DNA of 64,000 nucleotides from an uncultured Poribacteria bacterium. Its GTDB lineage: Bacteria; Poribacteria; WGA-4E; WGA-3G. The position numbers and the translations under genes were made by a program. The DNA lies in contig OX638316.1 of NCBI GenBank assembly GCA_951812525.1, positions 558,001 to 622,000 on the forward strand, given 5' to 3'. The notes below the pieces were generated by a model, which did not search any database, had not been told where the DNA came from, and was given only the letters and a program-made list of their open reading frames with translations. Positions within the stretch are counted from its first letter, which is position 1. Each line of letters begins with the position of its first letter. This document shows positions 1-7,571 of this stretch, piece after piece.

Positions 1-1726
1 CTTGGTTGCTCGCCATGACATAGCCGAGTGGATGCAAGGGTAGCCAGAAGAATTTTATCCTTAGGTAGGTAAGCACCATCATCACAGAAAAGCCGATGCC
101 GATGAATATTACACCGAGCCAATCCGTATCAAGTGGGTAGGTAATCCAGTTGGTTAGCCGTCCGAAGTATTCTCTACCATAGCCGAGTGCCCACGGTCCA
201 AAGTAGCCTGAATCCGCCCCGAATTGATAATAGAGATGCAGTTGTACCCAAAAAGCGACAAGCCCGCCGAAAACAGTGGCGATGATGAGCGTTAAGAGCA
301 TACGACGTTGGTTAATATTAGCGACTTCAGCGATTTTAAAAGCTTCCAGTTGATGCGGCATCTGTTGTGGACGGTAATCTCGATTGAAAAAGCAGACGGA
401 AAGTGCTGTCAAGTTCTGTGCGCCGATACGGTGTGTCCCCAGAATCGTGTTCAAGATGTACCGAGGTGCTTGCCAATGATAGGCGTGAACAAATATACCT
501 GATTCTGCCCGGATACGCGTTGTTACCAAAGGTGTTATGAGAAATAGGATGGCGAAAGTGAAGGCAAGCCAAGGTGCCATGCCCGCCTTGTAGAGAAGAA
601 ACGCAAACAGCAGGATACCCAAAACAAAACCCCACACAGCAACCCGATACGGCATCGGTTCATCGTTCTGTTCGCTCGGAGGTTCACGCCCACTGGATGG
701 TAGCACACTTCTCAAAACGCTTACAAAATGTCGTTTGCCAGTCCAGCCGAAGAAAAAACAGAGTCCCACAAAAGCACCGATTGTCTGCTCATTAAGATAG
801 GGGAAACGAGGGATGCTACTCCACCCGACCGCTTTGGCTAAAGCGACTTCGTTCCGATAGATAAAATAGAAAAATGTTGTGGAAAAAAGGATATCCAACG
901 GCATAAGGAACATAAGTCCGATGGCAAATGGGTAGAAAGCGGTGATGATGGTACCATAGAGGCTGAAAGGGGCTTCCTGAAACGAGAAAAAACGGCGTGT
1001 CACTGGAATGTGCGGAATTACGGGGTAGAGATGACTCAGCCCATTGAACAAGCTAATACTGGCGGCAATTGCGAAACCGATCCACATCCGCTTATTTCGG
1101 AAAAAGCCCGATGCCGGATTCGTCATTGCAAGGGGAAGTTGAATAATCGGGAAGGTGAGACGTTCACGCTGGGACCACTGCCGACGGAGAATCGTGTTGA
1201 GACACATGAAGATGAACGCTATCACTGTAAATAGCAACAACCACGCCCCTACCACGGGTATCCAAACCTGTAAGTGGTGTGGACGATACAGACTCGACTC
1301 TCCAAGATAGTAGCCGCGGAGGGCATCTCTATCCGAAACAGTGAGCCATTGCGGAAGATGATGCCAAAATAGTTCCCGCCATTCGTTCTCTTCTGTTGCA
1401 AACCAGAAACTATGTCCGAGGACAGACAGGACCGCTTGCAAAATATCGCATCCAGCGAGTGAAGTGGCGAAACTGAGTGTCACATAGAGGAGTAAGAGTT
1501 CCCCCTGCTTGAGGGCAAAATTACTGCTTAGGAGACGAATGACCGCGTTAATCAGCATCACCGCAGTGAGGATGAAAATGACATTGGATAGGGGAACTAC
1601 CCACGTTGGAAAGGTATAACGGACTATTTCCATCTGGATGAGGAAATAGCAGTTGATGGGTGCGCTAACGGCAAAAATGCATAGGATGCGCCATGTTAAG
1701 GCACGCTGTTGTGGGGGAGAAGTCAA
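1..1726 (-). CDS. DUF6785/DUF6784-type polytopic membrane protein, C-terminus cut by window edge
   Basis: One open frame runs on the minus strand from a TTG at 1726 to the window edge without a stop, about 575 codons. The protein has many hydrophobic helices and short loops. The last residues in the window read FFWLPLHPLGYVMAS, a pattern I associate with the DUF6784 C-terminal domain of DUF6785 family proteins common in Poribacteria and Planctomycetes. The N-terminus (residues 14-60) already contains two membrane segments. In the same frame a TAA stop lies only 15 nt before the TTG, so the start must be close to it; the next in-frame ATG would remove the first helix. The function of the family is unknown to me; a transporter-like integral membrane role is only a guess. 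Confidence 0.75.
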   Translation of the reverse strand, partial: MTSPPQQRALTWRILCIFAVSAPINCYFLIQMEIVRYTFPTWVVPLSNVIFILTAVMLINAVIRLLSSNFALKQGELLLLYVTLSFATSLAGCDILQAVLSVLGHSFWFATEENEWRELFWHHLPQWLTVSDRDALRGYYLGESSLYRPHHLQVWIPVVGAWLLLFTVIAFIFMCLNTILRRQWSQRERLTFPIIQLPLAMTNPASGFFRNKRMWIGFAIAASISLFNGLSHLYPVIPHIPVTRRFFSFQEAPFSLYGTIITAFYPFAIGLMFLMPLDILFSTTFFYFIYRNEVALAKAVGWSSIPRFPYLNEQTIGAFVGLCFFFGWTGKRHFVSVLRSVLPSSGREPPSEQNDEPMPYRVAVWGFVLGILLFAFLLYKAGMAPWLAFTFAILFLITPLVTTRIRAESGIFVHAYHWQAPRYILNTILGTHRIGAQNLTALSVCFFNRDYRPQQMPHQLEAFKIAEVANINQRRMLLTLIIATVFGGLVAFWVQLHLYYQFGADSGYFGPWALGYGREYFGRLTNWITYPLDTDWLGVIFIGIGFSVMMVLTYLRIKFFWLPLHPLGYVMASNQ

Positions 1727-2272
1727 ATCAATATGCCCCTGTTAAATCTATAGGATGTCCCCTCGATTGTAGCAGACATGCGATGCATACACAAGTGAAT
1801 TATGGACATAGCTAGGGTCATTTAGTTTTAAGAAATAAGTTTACCTATGTGAAGGATTTCTGTTGATGGATGCCCGAATTTATTCGGGTTGCGTGTATTG
1901 TCCCGAACAAGAATGTAATACAAGGAATGGATTTCGTCTATCCCCAGACGAAATCCGGGCGTCCGGATATAAATTATTGGAAAACTAAATGCCCCCGGGA
2001 CATAGCAGGGATATTTGAGAATAGGCACAGTTAGCCCTCACCGTTAATGGACAGGTCTCTTTCGCAATGAGGATCTCGGCGAGGTTAGAATGCAAATCGC
2101 ATGAATCAACACGGAATGCGCGTGTGGCATTCAAATCAGAATCAACGGTATGAATGCTTTATAGCATTCACCGGGTATGAAGCCCGTGTGGGCTTCACCG
2201 GGGGGCGAGTACGCCACAAAACCTCGCCTACTGGTGTGGTTGGGAAACCGCACCTACCGTTGTGGTGCGGAT
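1727..2272. other. non-coding, hairpin-rich intergenic region
   Basis: No convincing gene lies here. Two perfect hairpins are visible: CCCGAA-TTTA-TTCGGG at 1873-1888 and GGATTTCGTC-N8-GACGAAATCC at 1929-1956. The right part (2112-2275) is a run of consecutive stem-loops described separately. Short open frames across this stretch follow the inverted repeats and have no protein-like character. Confidence 0.7.
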
Positions 2273-2275
2273 TTA
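2112..2275. repeat. array of five or six consecutive short stem-loops
   Basis: Stem-loops follow each other closely: GAATGC...GCATTC (2114-2132), GAATGC-TTTATA-GCATTC (2152-2169), GAAGCCC-GTGT-GGGCTTC (2179-2196), a GGCGAG...CTCGCC arm pair (about 2205-2228), then GGTGTGGTT-GGG-AACCGCACC (about 2234-2255). They are separated by related spacers of the type ACCGGTATG, ACCGGGTATG, TACTGGTGTG and TACCGTTGTG. The stems differ in sequence while the architecture and spacers are kept, which points to an iterated palindromic repeat and not to a single terminator. Confidence 0.6.
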
Positions 2276-3544
2276 CCACTGTCCATGTACAGGCGTTTCC
2301 TGTGCTCTCTCGAAAAGGTCTGCCCATTCGTCGCTGCCGTCGTCGAAGGTTAGTTCCAAGCGCGCTCCTTCTACTTGTGCCTCGCCATTACCGGCATTGA
2401 AATAACTCAGACCATCTCCTGCCATGTGGATGCAGCTTCCATCAGGATAGACAGCGGTTTTGATAATTCGTGGCACAGGATAAATCGTGTAACCGTCAGC
2501 GTCTAACTTCTCGGCAGGCACGCGGAAGCGTTCAACTGCGTCTTCGTTGATCTCAACGCCTAATCCGGGAGCATCAGGGATTTTGTGGCAGCCGTCCGAA
2601 ACTTGTATTGGTTGCGTGAGTAGATGGTCGCTATAGAGATTAATGCAGGTGATTGCGGGCCATGTCGCATGTGTGAGCACACTTCCGAGATGCCCTGCCC
2701 AAGTCGTTGTCAAACCGTTTCCGACGATTTGGAGCCAAAACGGCATATCCGCTGCGGCACTGAGTTGCCCTTCACGCATTACCTGAGACTTACCACCGCC
2801 GATGACGAATCCACTGCACACATCCTCACGGACACAAGTGGTATAGGGCGGTGAACCGAAATGCATTGCAATTTGGCAATCGACGGTTTGGCGAATCCGT
2901 TTGTTTCCTTCGACATCGTTCTGCGGGATGGGTGTCTCAAACATCGCCACGTTCGGGTGTGAGGCGAGTTTTTTCAGGACTGGGATAGCGGTCTCAGCGT
3001 CGCGCAGAGAACTATTCGGATCGAGATCTAATTTAAAATCGGACGGTACAACTTTTGCGACTGTCTCTACCTGTGCAATGATATCCCACCATGGTCGCGG
3101 TTTATTTTTGAAACTGGTATAACCGTTTTCCACAGCATCGGCGGCTTCTGCTGCCCAGTTTTCAGGGGAAGCATCAATACACCACCATGAAATTGGAACT
3201 GCCTCACGACACTGATTGTCGAGGAGTTGGTAGACGGGGACCTCCAGAATTTTGCCCACGACATCAAAGAGTGCCATCTGTAGACCTGCACCGAGTGAAT
3301 CATCGTTCATGAGTGTAGCGGGGCTTTGCCCAAGCACACGTTCAACGCTGGCGTCGCTGACACGGGAATAGGTGTAGTGAACGACGGTTTCACCCCAACC
3401 GACATGACCTGTGTCCGTGGTAACCTTGCATAGTTCAAGGATCGACCAGTTGTAAACGGTTGAGACGCTTTGTGTGGTAATCTGTTGTTGGCGAGGGGTA
3501 AAGGGAACATCTACAAGCACACGTTCAACGTTCGTGACTTTCAT
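2273..3544 (-). CDS. enolase-superfamily (mandelate racemase/muconate-lactonizing enzyme-like) protein
   Basis: The 423-residue protein has the two-domain plan of the mandelate racemase group: an N-terminal capping domain (about 1-115) and a TIM barrel. A K-x-K pair sits at 146/148 (FKNKPRP). Probable metal ligands are D173 or D175 (LDLDPN) and E203 (MFETPI). At the third ligand position, where the family normally has Glu or Asp, the sequence reads AMHFGSPP (His228), so metal binding or chemistry may be altered. Family members remove the alpha-proton of a carboxylate and act on sugar acids or cycloisomerisation substrates; the substrate here cannot be read from sequence. Start is the ATG at 3544, with GGAG about 10 nt upstream. 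It is alone on its strand, with a MITE-like repeat just upstream. Confidence 0.85.
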   Translation of the reverse strand: MKVTNVERVLVDVPFTPRQQQITTQSVSTVYNWSILELCKVTTDTGHVGWGETVVHYTYSRVSDASVERVLGQSPATLMNDDSLGAGLQMALFDVVGKILEVPVYQLLDNQCREAVPISWWCIDASPENWAAEAADAVENGYTSFKNKPRPWWDIIAQVETVAKVVPSDFKLDLDPNSSLRDAETAIPVLKKLASHPNVAMFETPIPQNDVEGNKRIRQTVDCQIAMHFGSPPYTTCVREDVCSGFVIGGGKSQVMREGQLSAAADMPFWLQIVGNGLTTTWAGHLGSVLTHATWPAITCINLYSDHLLTQPIQVSDGCHKIPDAPGLGVEINEDAVERFRVPAEKLDADGYTIYPVPRIIKTAVYPDGSCIHMAGDGLSYFNAGNGEAQVEGARLELTFDDGSDEWADLFERAQETPVHGQW

Positions 3545-3589
3545 AGCGGATGGACTCCTTAGGTATCAATGGGAGGATATGAGTAAAAA

Positions 3590-3691
3590 GTTGGGTTTCG
3601 CCTTCGGTGGTTCGAGAAGTCTGTAGTTTCGGATGAACAAGAAAGGTTAGAGGTGTAAAAGTGTCCGTTAGTCCCGCTCAATCCAACCTAC
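3590..3691. repeat. MITE-like element, GTTGGGTT / AACCCAAC ends
   Basis: The left end reads GTTGGGTTTCGC and the right end GCTCAATCCAACCTAC. The ends are imperfect inverted repeats, and the 60-80 bp between them are not alike in the copies. Further copies lie at 33972-34081 and, decayed, at 9616-9700. All three sit just upstream of minus-strand genes. Confidence 0.6.
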
Positions 3692-3720
3692 GAAAATTTG
3701 TAAGGTTTACTTATTTTTTG

Positions 3721-3766
3721 GTAAAAAAAAGGCGAGGGATTGATTGAAATCATCACCTCGCCTTAG
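3721..3766 (-). terminator. rho-independent terminator of the secreted-protein gene
   Basis: AAGGCGAGG (3729-3737) pairs with CCTCGCCTT (3756-3764). Read on the minus strand the stem is followed by a run of eight T, directly after the stop codon at 3773. Confidence 0.8.
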
Positions 3767-3772
3767 ACGATA

Positions 3773-4597
3773 TTAATAAGAGGTTTTAACTGCCCCCCAA
3801 GAGGTAGCAAGTTTGCCTTTGGCATCAATATCAAAGCCGTTGGCATTCGTAACCAGAACACTATCAACTCTACCCATCCCCCAGCTTTCATGCCAGATAC
3901 CGACACTGCCAGCGCTCGTGTTATCGGCACCATCGAATTCAAGGATAGGAGCACCAAGATCCTCGGAGGGCGCGAACAGGTCATCAACCTCAGCGAGTTC
4001 CATGTACCATATCTTGACGTTATCACCTTTGACTTCAACACGTCCAAGATATGCAACCTCATTAGTCATCACGAGTCCACCTAAACCGTGTGGCACGCCG
4101 TCTAATTCTTTGCCGCCGTTTTCACACCCGCACTGATCGAGACAGTTCGCAGCAGGGCAGCACCCATCTTCCAGACTCATGATAAGAACATGTGGTGTCT
4201 CAATAAACCCAAAGTAGACGAGATAGCCTTTATCGTCTCCTTTTCTGCGGAATTGAAGACCCACACCATCATCATCACCAAACGAGAAAACCATTTGGAC
4301 GATACCGTCAGTGAAGTCTTTAACACCAGGCAGTTCTGTGTTACCAGAGATGCCGCAGCCTTCAGCGGTTTGCGCCATGGATTTTTTGCCCCCGATTGCG
4401 CCGCCTTCAAAATCTTGTGCAGCCCATATAGTTCCGGCAACCTCGGGTTTATATTTTTTGATGTCATTGACACCAGCATCCGGTATTACATCCTTAGAAC
4501 CGGGCTCAAAATCGGCGTAAAACACAACTTGCCCGGTGGCGTGAAACGAAACAAACAGACTCAAAGTGAGGATCAAAAGAAAAAAACGCGGTTTCAT
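3773..4597 (-). CDS. secreted LamG-like protein A with Cys-rich insert
   Basis: The 274-residue protein begins with a clear Sec signal peptide (MKPRFFLLILTLSLF..., cleavage probably after ATG or TGQ near residue 23). The ATG at 4597 is chosen because GGAGGAGGT lies at good spacing before it; the frame opens upstream but without a ribosome site. The mature part starts FYADFEPGS and resembles concanavalin/LamG-like beta-sandwich proteins (alternating W, G and aromatic positions, FRRKGDDKGYLVYFG). A Cys cluster, CCPAANCLDQCGCENGG, is the most distinctive part and may form disulfides or bind a metal. The C-terminus is KLATSWGAVKTSY. It is a paralogue of the next gene upstream, with the same length and order of motifs. 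No enzymatic residues are recognised; binding of glycans is a possibility only. Confidence 0.8.
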   Translation of the reverse strand: MKPRFFLLILTLSLFVSFHATGQVVFYADFEPGSKDVIPDAGVNDIKKYKPEVAGTIWAAQDFEGGAIGGKKSMAQTAEGCGISGNTELPGVKDFTDGIVQMVFSFGDDDGVGLQFRRKGDDKGYLVYFGFIETPHVLIMSLEDGCCPAANCLDQCGCENGGKELDGVPHGLGGLVMTNEVAYLGRVEVKGDNVKIWYMELAEVDDLFAPSEDLGAPILEFDGADNTSAGSVGIWHESWGMGRVDSVLVTNANGFDIDAKGKLATSWGAVKTSY

Positions 4598-4729
4598 GAA
4601 ATACCTCCTCCGTTTTTCTAAAAGGTTGTGTTGCCGTTTATTCGTAAGCAACGGCACGATGACAAGGCATTAGGGGATTGTTATATACCCATTAAAGAGT
4701 ACCCTGCCATAAAATTAATATGTGGTATA

Positions 4730-4799
4730 GGGTGAGGCGTGGAGCCTCACCCTACAAAAATGAATGGTGGGGACAATTAAGGTACGGAACCTCGCCCCA
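4730..4799. repeat. palindromic GGGTGAGGC/GCCTCACCC unit and degenerate neighbour
   Basis: GGGTGAGGC (4730-4738) pairs with GCCTCACCC (4744-4752) and is followed by CTAC..., as in other palindromes of this window (18 kb, 25.8 kb). A second, decayed unit (ACGGAACCTCGCCCC) lies at 4773-4798. The first hairpin could also end transcription of the gene whose stop is at 4830. Confidence 0.55.
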
Positions 4800-4829
4800 C
4801 AATGCGATTAGTCTACACTTGGGAAAAGA

Positions 4830-5654
4830 CTAATAGCTGCTTTTAACGTCGCCCCACGTCGTGGAAAGCTTGGAATGTGGATCAACTGACGTAAGGAGAC
4901 CTGGACCGGTGACAAGGACACTATCAACTCTTCCATTGCCCCAACTTTCGTGCCAGAGTCCGACAGTGCCTGGACCTGCCTCATCTGCGCCATCGTATTC
5001 AGCAACAGGATCACCGAGTTCAGAAGAATCTGCGAAAATATCCGACACTTCGCTAAGTTCCATATACCAGACCCGGATAGAGCTTCCAGAGACTTCAACG
5101 CGCGCAAAATAAGCGACGCTGTTGTCCATGGAGAGAGCATCACCTAAACCGTGGTCCACACCGAGAAGCTCGTTGCCGCCGTTTTCGCACGTACATTGGT
5201 CGAGACAATTCCCAGACGGACAACACCCATCAGCGAGACTCCCAATGATGATTTGAGGGGTTTCGATATAGCCGAAGGCAACAAGATAGCCGCTGTCATC
5301 GCCGACACGACGAAATTGGAATCCAACGCCGTCATCGTCTTGCCAGGAAAAAACGGCTTGGATAAGACCGTCAGTGAAGTTGTCAACACCAGGGAGCGGT
5401 GTATCACCGGAGATACCGCAGCCCTCAGCAGTCTGATGTAAAGCATTACTACCATCGGGGAATTCAGCGGTCTCTGCCCAAATGGTTCCAGCGTTTTCTG
5501 GCACCCAATTTGCTGGGTCGTTAACACTGGCATCGGGTATGGCATCAGAGGAGCCGGGTTCAAAATCAGCATAGAAAATTATTTGTGCGCTGGCGTGGCT
5601 AATTAACATGACTGAAAACATCGCGATAAACACCACAAGGTGGGTTCTTCTCAT
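4830..5654 (-). CDS. secreted LamG-like protein B, paralogue of the neighbour
   Basis: The 274-residue protein has a Sec signal peptide ending near HASAQ (residue 24) and then FYADFEPGS, exactly as in its neighbour at 3773-4597. It keeps the Cys cluster in the form CCPSGNCLDQCTCENGG, the block FRRVGDDSGYLVAFG, the block GTVGLWHESWGNGRVDSVLV and the C-terminus KLSTTWGDVKSSY. The ATG at 5654 lies 8 nt after GGAG; a GTG nine bases earlier is too close to that GGAG to be used. Tandem duplication of a secreted protein is evident; both copies look intact and under constraint. Location should be the periplasm or outside. Function is unknown. Confidence 0.8.
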   Translation of the reverse strand: MRRTHLVVFIAMFSVMLISHASAQIIFYADFEPGSSDAIPDASVNDPANWVPENAGTIWAETAEFPDGSNALHQTAEGCGISGDTPLPGVDNFTDGLIQAVFSWQDDDGVGFQFRRVGDDSGYLVAFGYIETPQIIIGSLADGCCPSGNCLDQCTCENGGNELLGVDHGLGDALSMDNSVAYFARVEVSGSSIRVWYMELSEVSDIFADSSELGDPVAEYDGADEAGPGTVGLWHESWGNGRVDSVLVTGPGLLTSVDPHSKLSTTWGDVKSSY

Positions 5655-6077
5655 TTTTTTCACTCCTTTATTGATCGATCTTCCGCAGGTTAAGTAGTCT
5701 GCCTCAAAGTCGCTTGGTCTAATAAGGACAGATTTTTATAAATGGGATGGTTTCTGGTGAAACCATTATGCAAAATTTAGCAAAAATTCAAATTTCTGTC
5801 AATTAAAAATAATAAATTAAAGGATTTATAGTGAATTTTACAATTATTTGGACACTGCAAGGGCACACCTTCCCAGTAACGGGTGGTGTCCGCCAGTAAA
5901 GAAGGGATGCATCTACAGTGGGAAAATCTCGACTGGAAAATTAGCAGGTTGGGAAATCTCATCTACCAAAGGGTAGGAAGCATTACCAGTTCTGGATAAG
6001 TAAAAGGAAGGAAAAAATGGACAAAGAACTACTGTAATCACAGCAGACAGAAAGAGGAATCGCTGTGCGACGAAAAA
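5655..6077. other. non-coding region upstream of secreted-protein pair
   Basis: No gene is supported in these 423 nt. A perfect hairpin ATGGTTTC-TGGT-GAAACCAT lies at 5747-5766, about 95 nt before the start at 5654, and could be an operator or a leader hairpin. The part near 5860-5990 has short imperfect palindromes of the kind seen elsewhere (for example GTTGGGAAATCTCATCTACC). Confidence 0.5.
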
Positions 6078-7370
6078 CTAAACACTTTCTGATTCCTCAT
6101 ATTCCTTTAACCGATTCTGCAGCGTTCGGAGGCTAATCCCCAATATTTTCGCTGTTTTCGTCCGATTGCCGTTCTGCCATGCCAGAGTGGCACGGATGAA
6201 GGCTTCTTCCACAGTTTTGAGACTTGCGCCAAGAGGCACACTCTCGGCCTGCTGGTATTCAGGTGTGTGATTTTCTTTTGGGATGTTGACGTGTGATTTT
6301 GGGAACGCCAAAATTTCTTCGGGCAGATGGACGGGTAAGATAGCGTCCCCATCTGTCAAAAGAACTGCGTAGATTAAGGCGTTTTCTAACTCTCGTACAT
6401 TCCCGGGCCAGGGATAGCTTTGCAGGCGTGTGATGGTCTCTGGTACCATTTTACGTGCCGGCTGGGCGTAGGTCTTGCAATGTTTCTCCACAAAGTATTC
6501 TGCCAAGGCACCAATGTCTTCCTGTCGCTGGCGTAAGGGGGGCAAAGAGATAGAAACAGCGTTTAATCGATAGTAAAGGTCCTTACGGAAAGTCCCATTT
6601 GCAACCGCTCTTGCGAGGTTACAGTGGGTAGCCGCCACGATTCGGACATCCACTGGAATCGGTCTCGCACCACCGAGGCGTTCAATCTCGCCTGCCTCGA
6701 CTGCCCGTAATAATTTTGCCTGCACGGAGAGAGGCATATCCCCAATTTCATCAAGGAAGAGTATACCTTTGTGTGCCCTTTCAAATTTGCCGATGTGTCG
6801 TACTTTCGCGTCGGTAAAAGCCCCTTTTTCATGTCCAAAAAGCTCACTCTCAAGCAGCATATCAGGAATTGCGGCACAATTGACGGAAACCATCTCATTT
6901 CCTGCCCGGTCGCTGTTTTGGTGTAAGGCACGAGCTATTAACTCTTTACCTGTCCCTGTCTCACCACAGATAAGCACCTTTGCTGGCGTATTTGCGATTT
7001 TATCAATTTGTCGGAGGACCGTGAAAATCTGTGGGCTTTTCCAAATGATGTTGTCATAATTTCCTTGTAACGCATCTTTTGCAAAGGTATGAGAAGGAGA
7101 AGGTTGCGCCATTTCGCCATTTGTAACCGAGTGCGCATTATCTACCTGTTGCGGAATTGGAAGACGCCCGCCATCCTCGGAAGTCAGTAAAACCGACTCG
7201 GACTCGGTGCCTGCAGACCGGGCACTCCCGTTCTTTTTCACAATAGCGGTGCCGTAACCATCTTTCTCAAGCAGAATTTCTAAACTTCTTAGTGTCTCGT
7301 TGGGTACATCACCGAAAATAAAAACATTCCTTCTGTCAGGAGATCTATCTTCCCTTGTTCTGTAAATCAT
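6078..7370 (-). CDS. sigma-54-dependent transcriptional activator (EBP) with truncated receiver
   Basis: The protein is about 430 residues from the ATG at 7370, which follows GGAAGG; a GTG four codons earlier is possible. Residues 14-48 (VFIFGDVPNETLRSLEILLE) look like the first strand and helix of a response-regulator receiver, but the acidic pair is GD and the rest, with the phospho-Asp, is missing. A linker of about 60 residues follows. The AAA+ domain has Walker A GETGTGKE (about 136-143), GAFTDA instead of the usual GAFTGA loop (about 183-188), Walker B LFLDEIGD, the arginine-finger region RKDLYYRLN and WPGNVRELEN. A Fis-type helix-turn-helix (TKTAKILGISLRTLQNRL) ends the protein. Known role of the family: contact sigma-54 holoenzyme and drive open-complex formation. 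It lies beside the STT3 locus, which has a sigma-54 promoter. Confidence 0.93.
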   Translation of the reverse strand: MIYRTREDRSPDRRNVFIFGDVPNETLRSLEILLEKDGYGTAIVKKNGSARSAGTESESVLLTSEDGGRLPIPQQVDNAHSVTNGEMAQPSPSHTFAKDALQGNYDNIIWKSPQIFTVLRQIDKIANTPAKVLICGETGTGKELIARALHQNSDRAGNEMVSVNCAAIPDMLLESELFGHEKGAFTDAKVRHIGKFERAHKGILFLDEIGDMPLSVQAKLLRAVEAGEIERLGGARPIPVDVRIVAATHCNLARAVANGTFRKDLYYRLNAVSISLPPLRQRQEDIGALAEYFVEKHCKTYAQPARKMVPETITRLQSYPWPGNVRELENALIYAVLLTDGDAILPVHLPEEILAFPKSHVNIPKENHTPEYQQAESVPLGASLKTVEEAFIRATLAWQNGNRTKTAKILGISLRTLQNRLKEYEESESV

Positions 7371-7475
7371 TATCCTTCCCACCTTTTTGAAATTTAGACG
7401 TTATCCAACGTTTACACGTTCTCTTGTACCTTAGGGGCTTCAGAATATAATAACGCGGGCGAAGTGAGGAAAGGT

Positions 7476-7488
7476 TGCATAAAATGCG
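7476..7488. promoter_or_regulatory. near-match to EBP operator TGCA-N5-TGCA (autoregulation candidate)
   Basis: TGCATAAAATGCG differs by one base from TGCA-N5-TGCA. The surrounding 17 nt (AAGGTTGCATAAAATGC) are identical to those around the operator at 16266. It is about 105 nt upstream of the EBP start, which suggests autoregulation. No -24/-12 element is visible for the EBP gene itself. Confidence 0.45.
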
Positions 7489-7571
7489 TGATTAGGAAAA
7501 ATTTTCCCAATTTATGTCATAATTAGACCAATCATTTTACTGCACATTATGATATGTACAAGTATGTCCTC

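Noticed and set aside
1828-2028. 66-codon frame on the minus strand
   Set aside because: It spans two perfect hairpins and has no ribosome site or recognisable domain.
2101-2400. Open frame of 99 codons on the plus strand
   Set aside because: It runs through the hairpin array and into the antisense of the enolase-superfamily gene; its residues just follow the palindromes.
5768-5785. TGCAAAATTTAGCA as a further EBP operator before the secreted-protein pair
   Set aside because: The half-sites are 6 apart and one is changed (AGCA); no -24/-12 element lies downstream.
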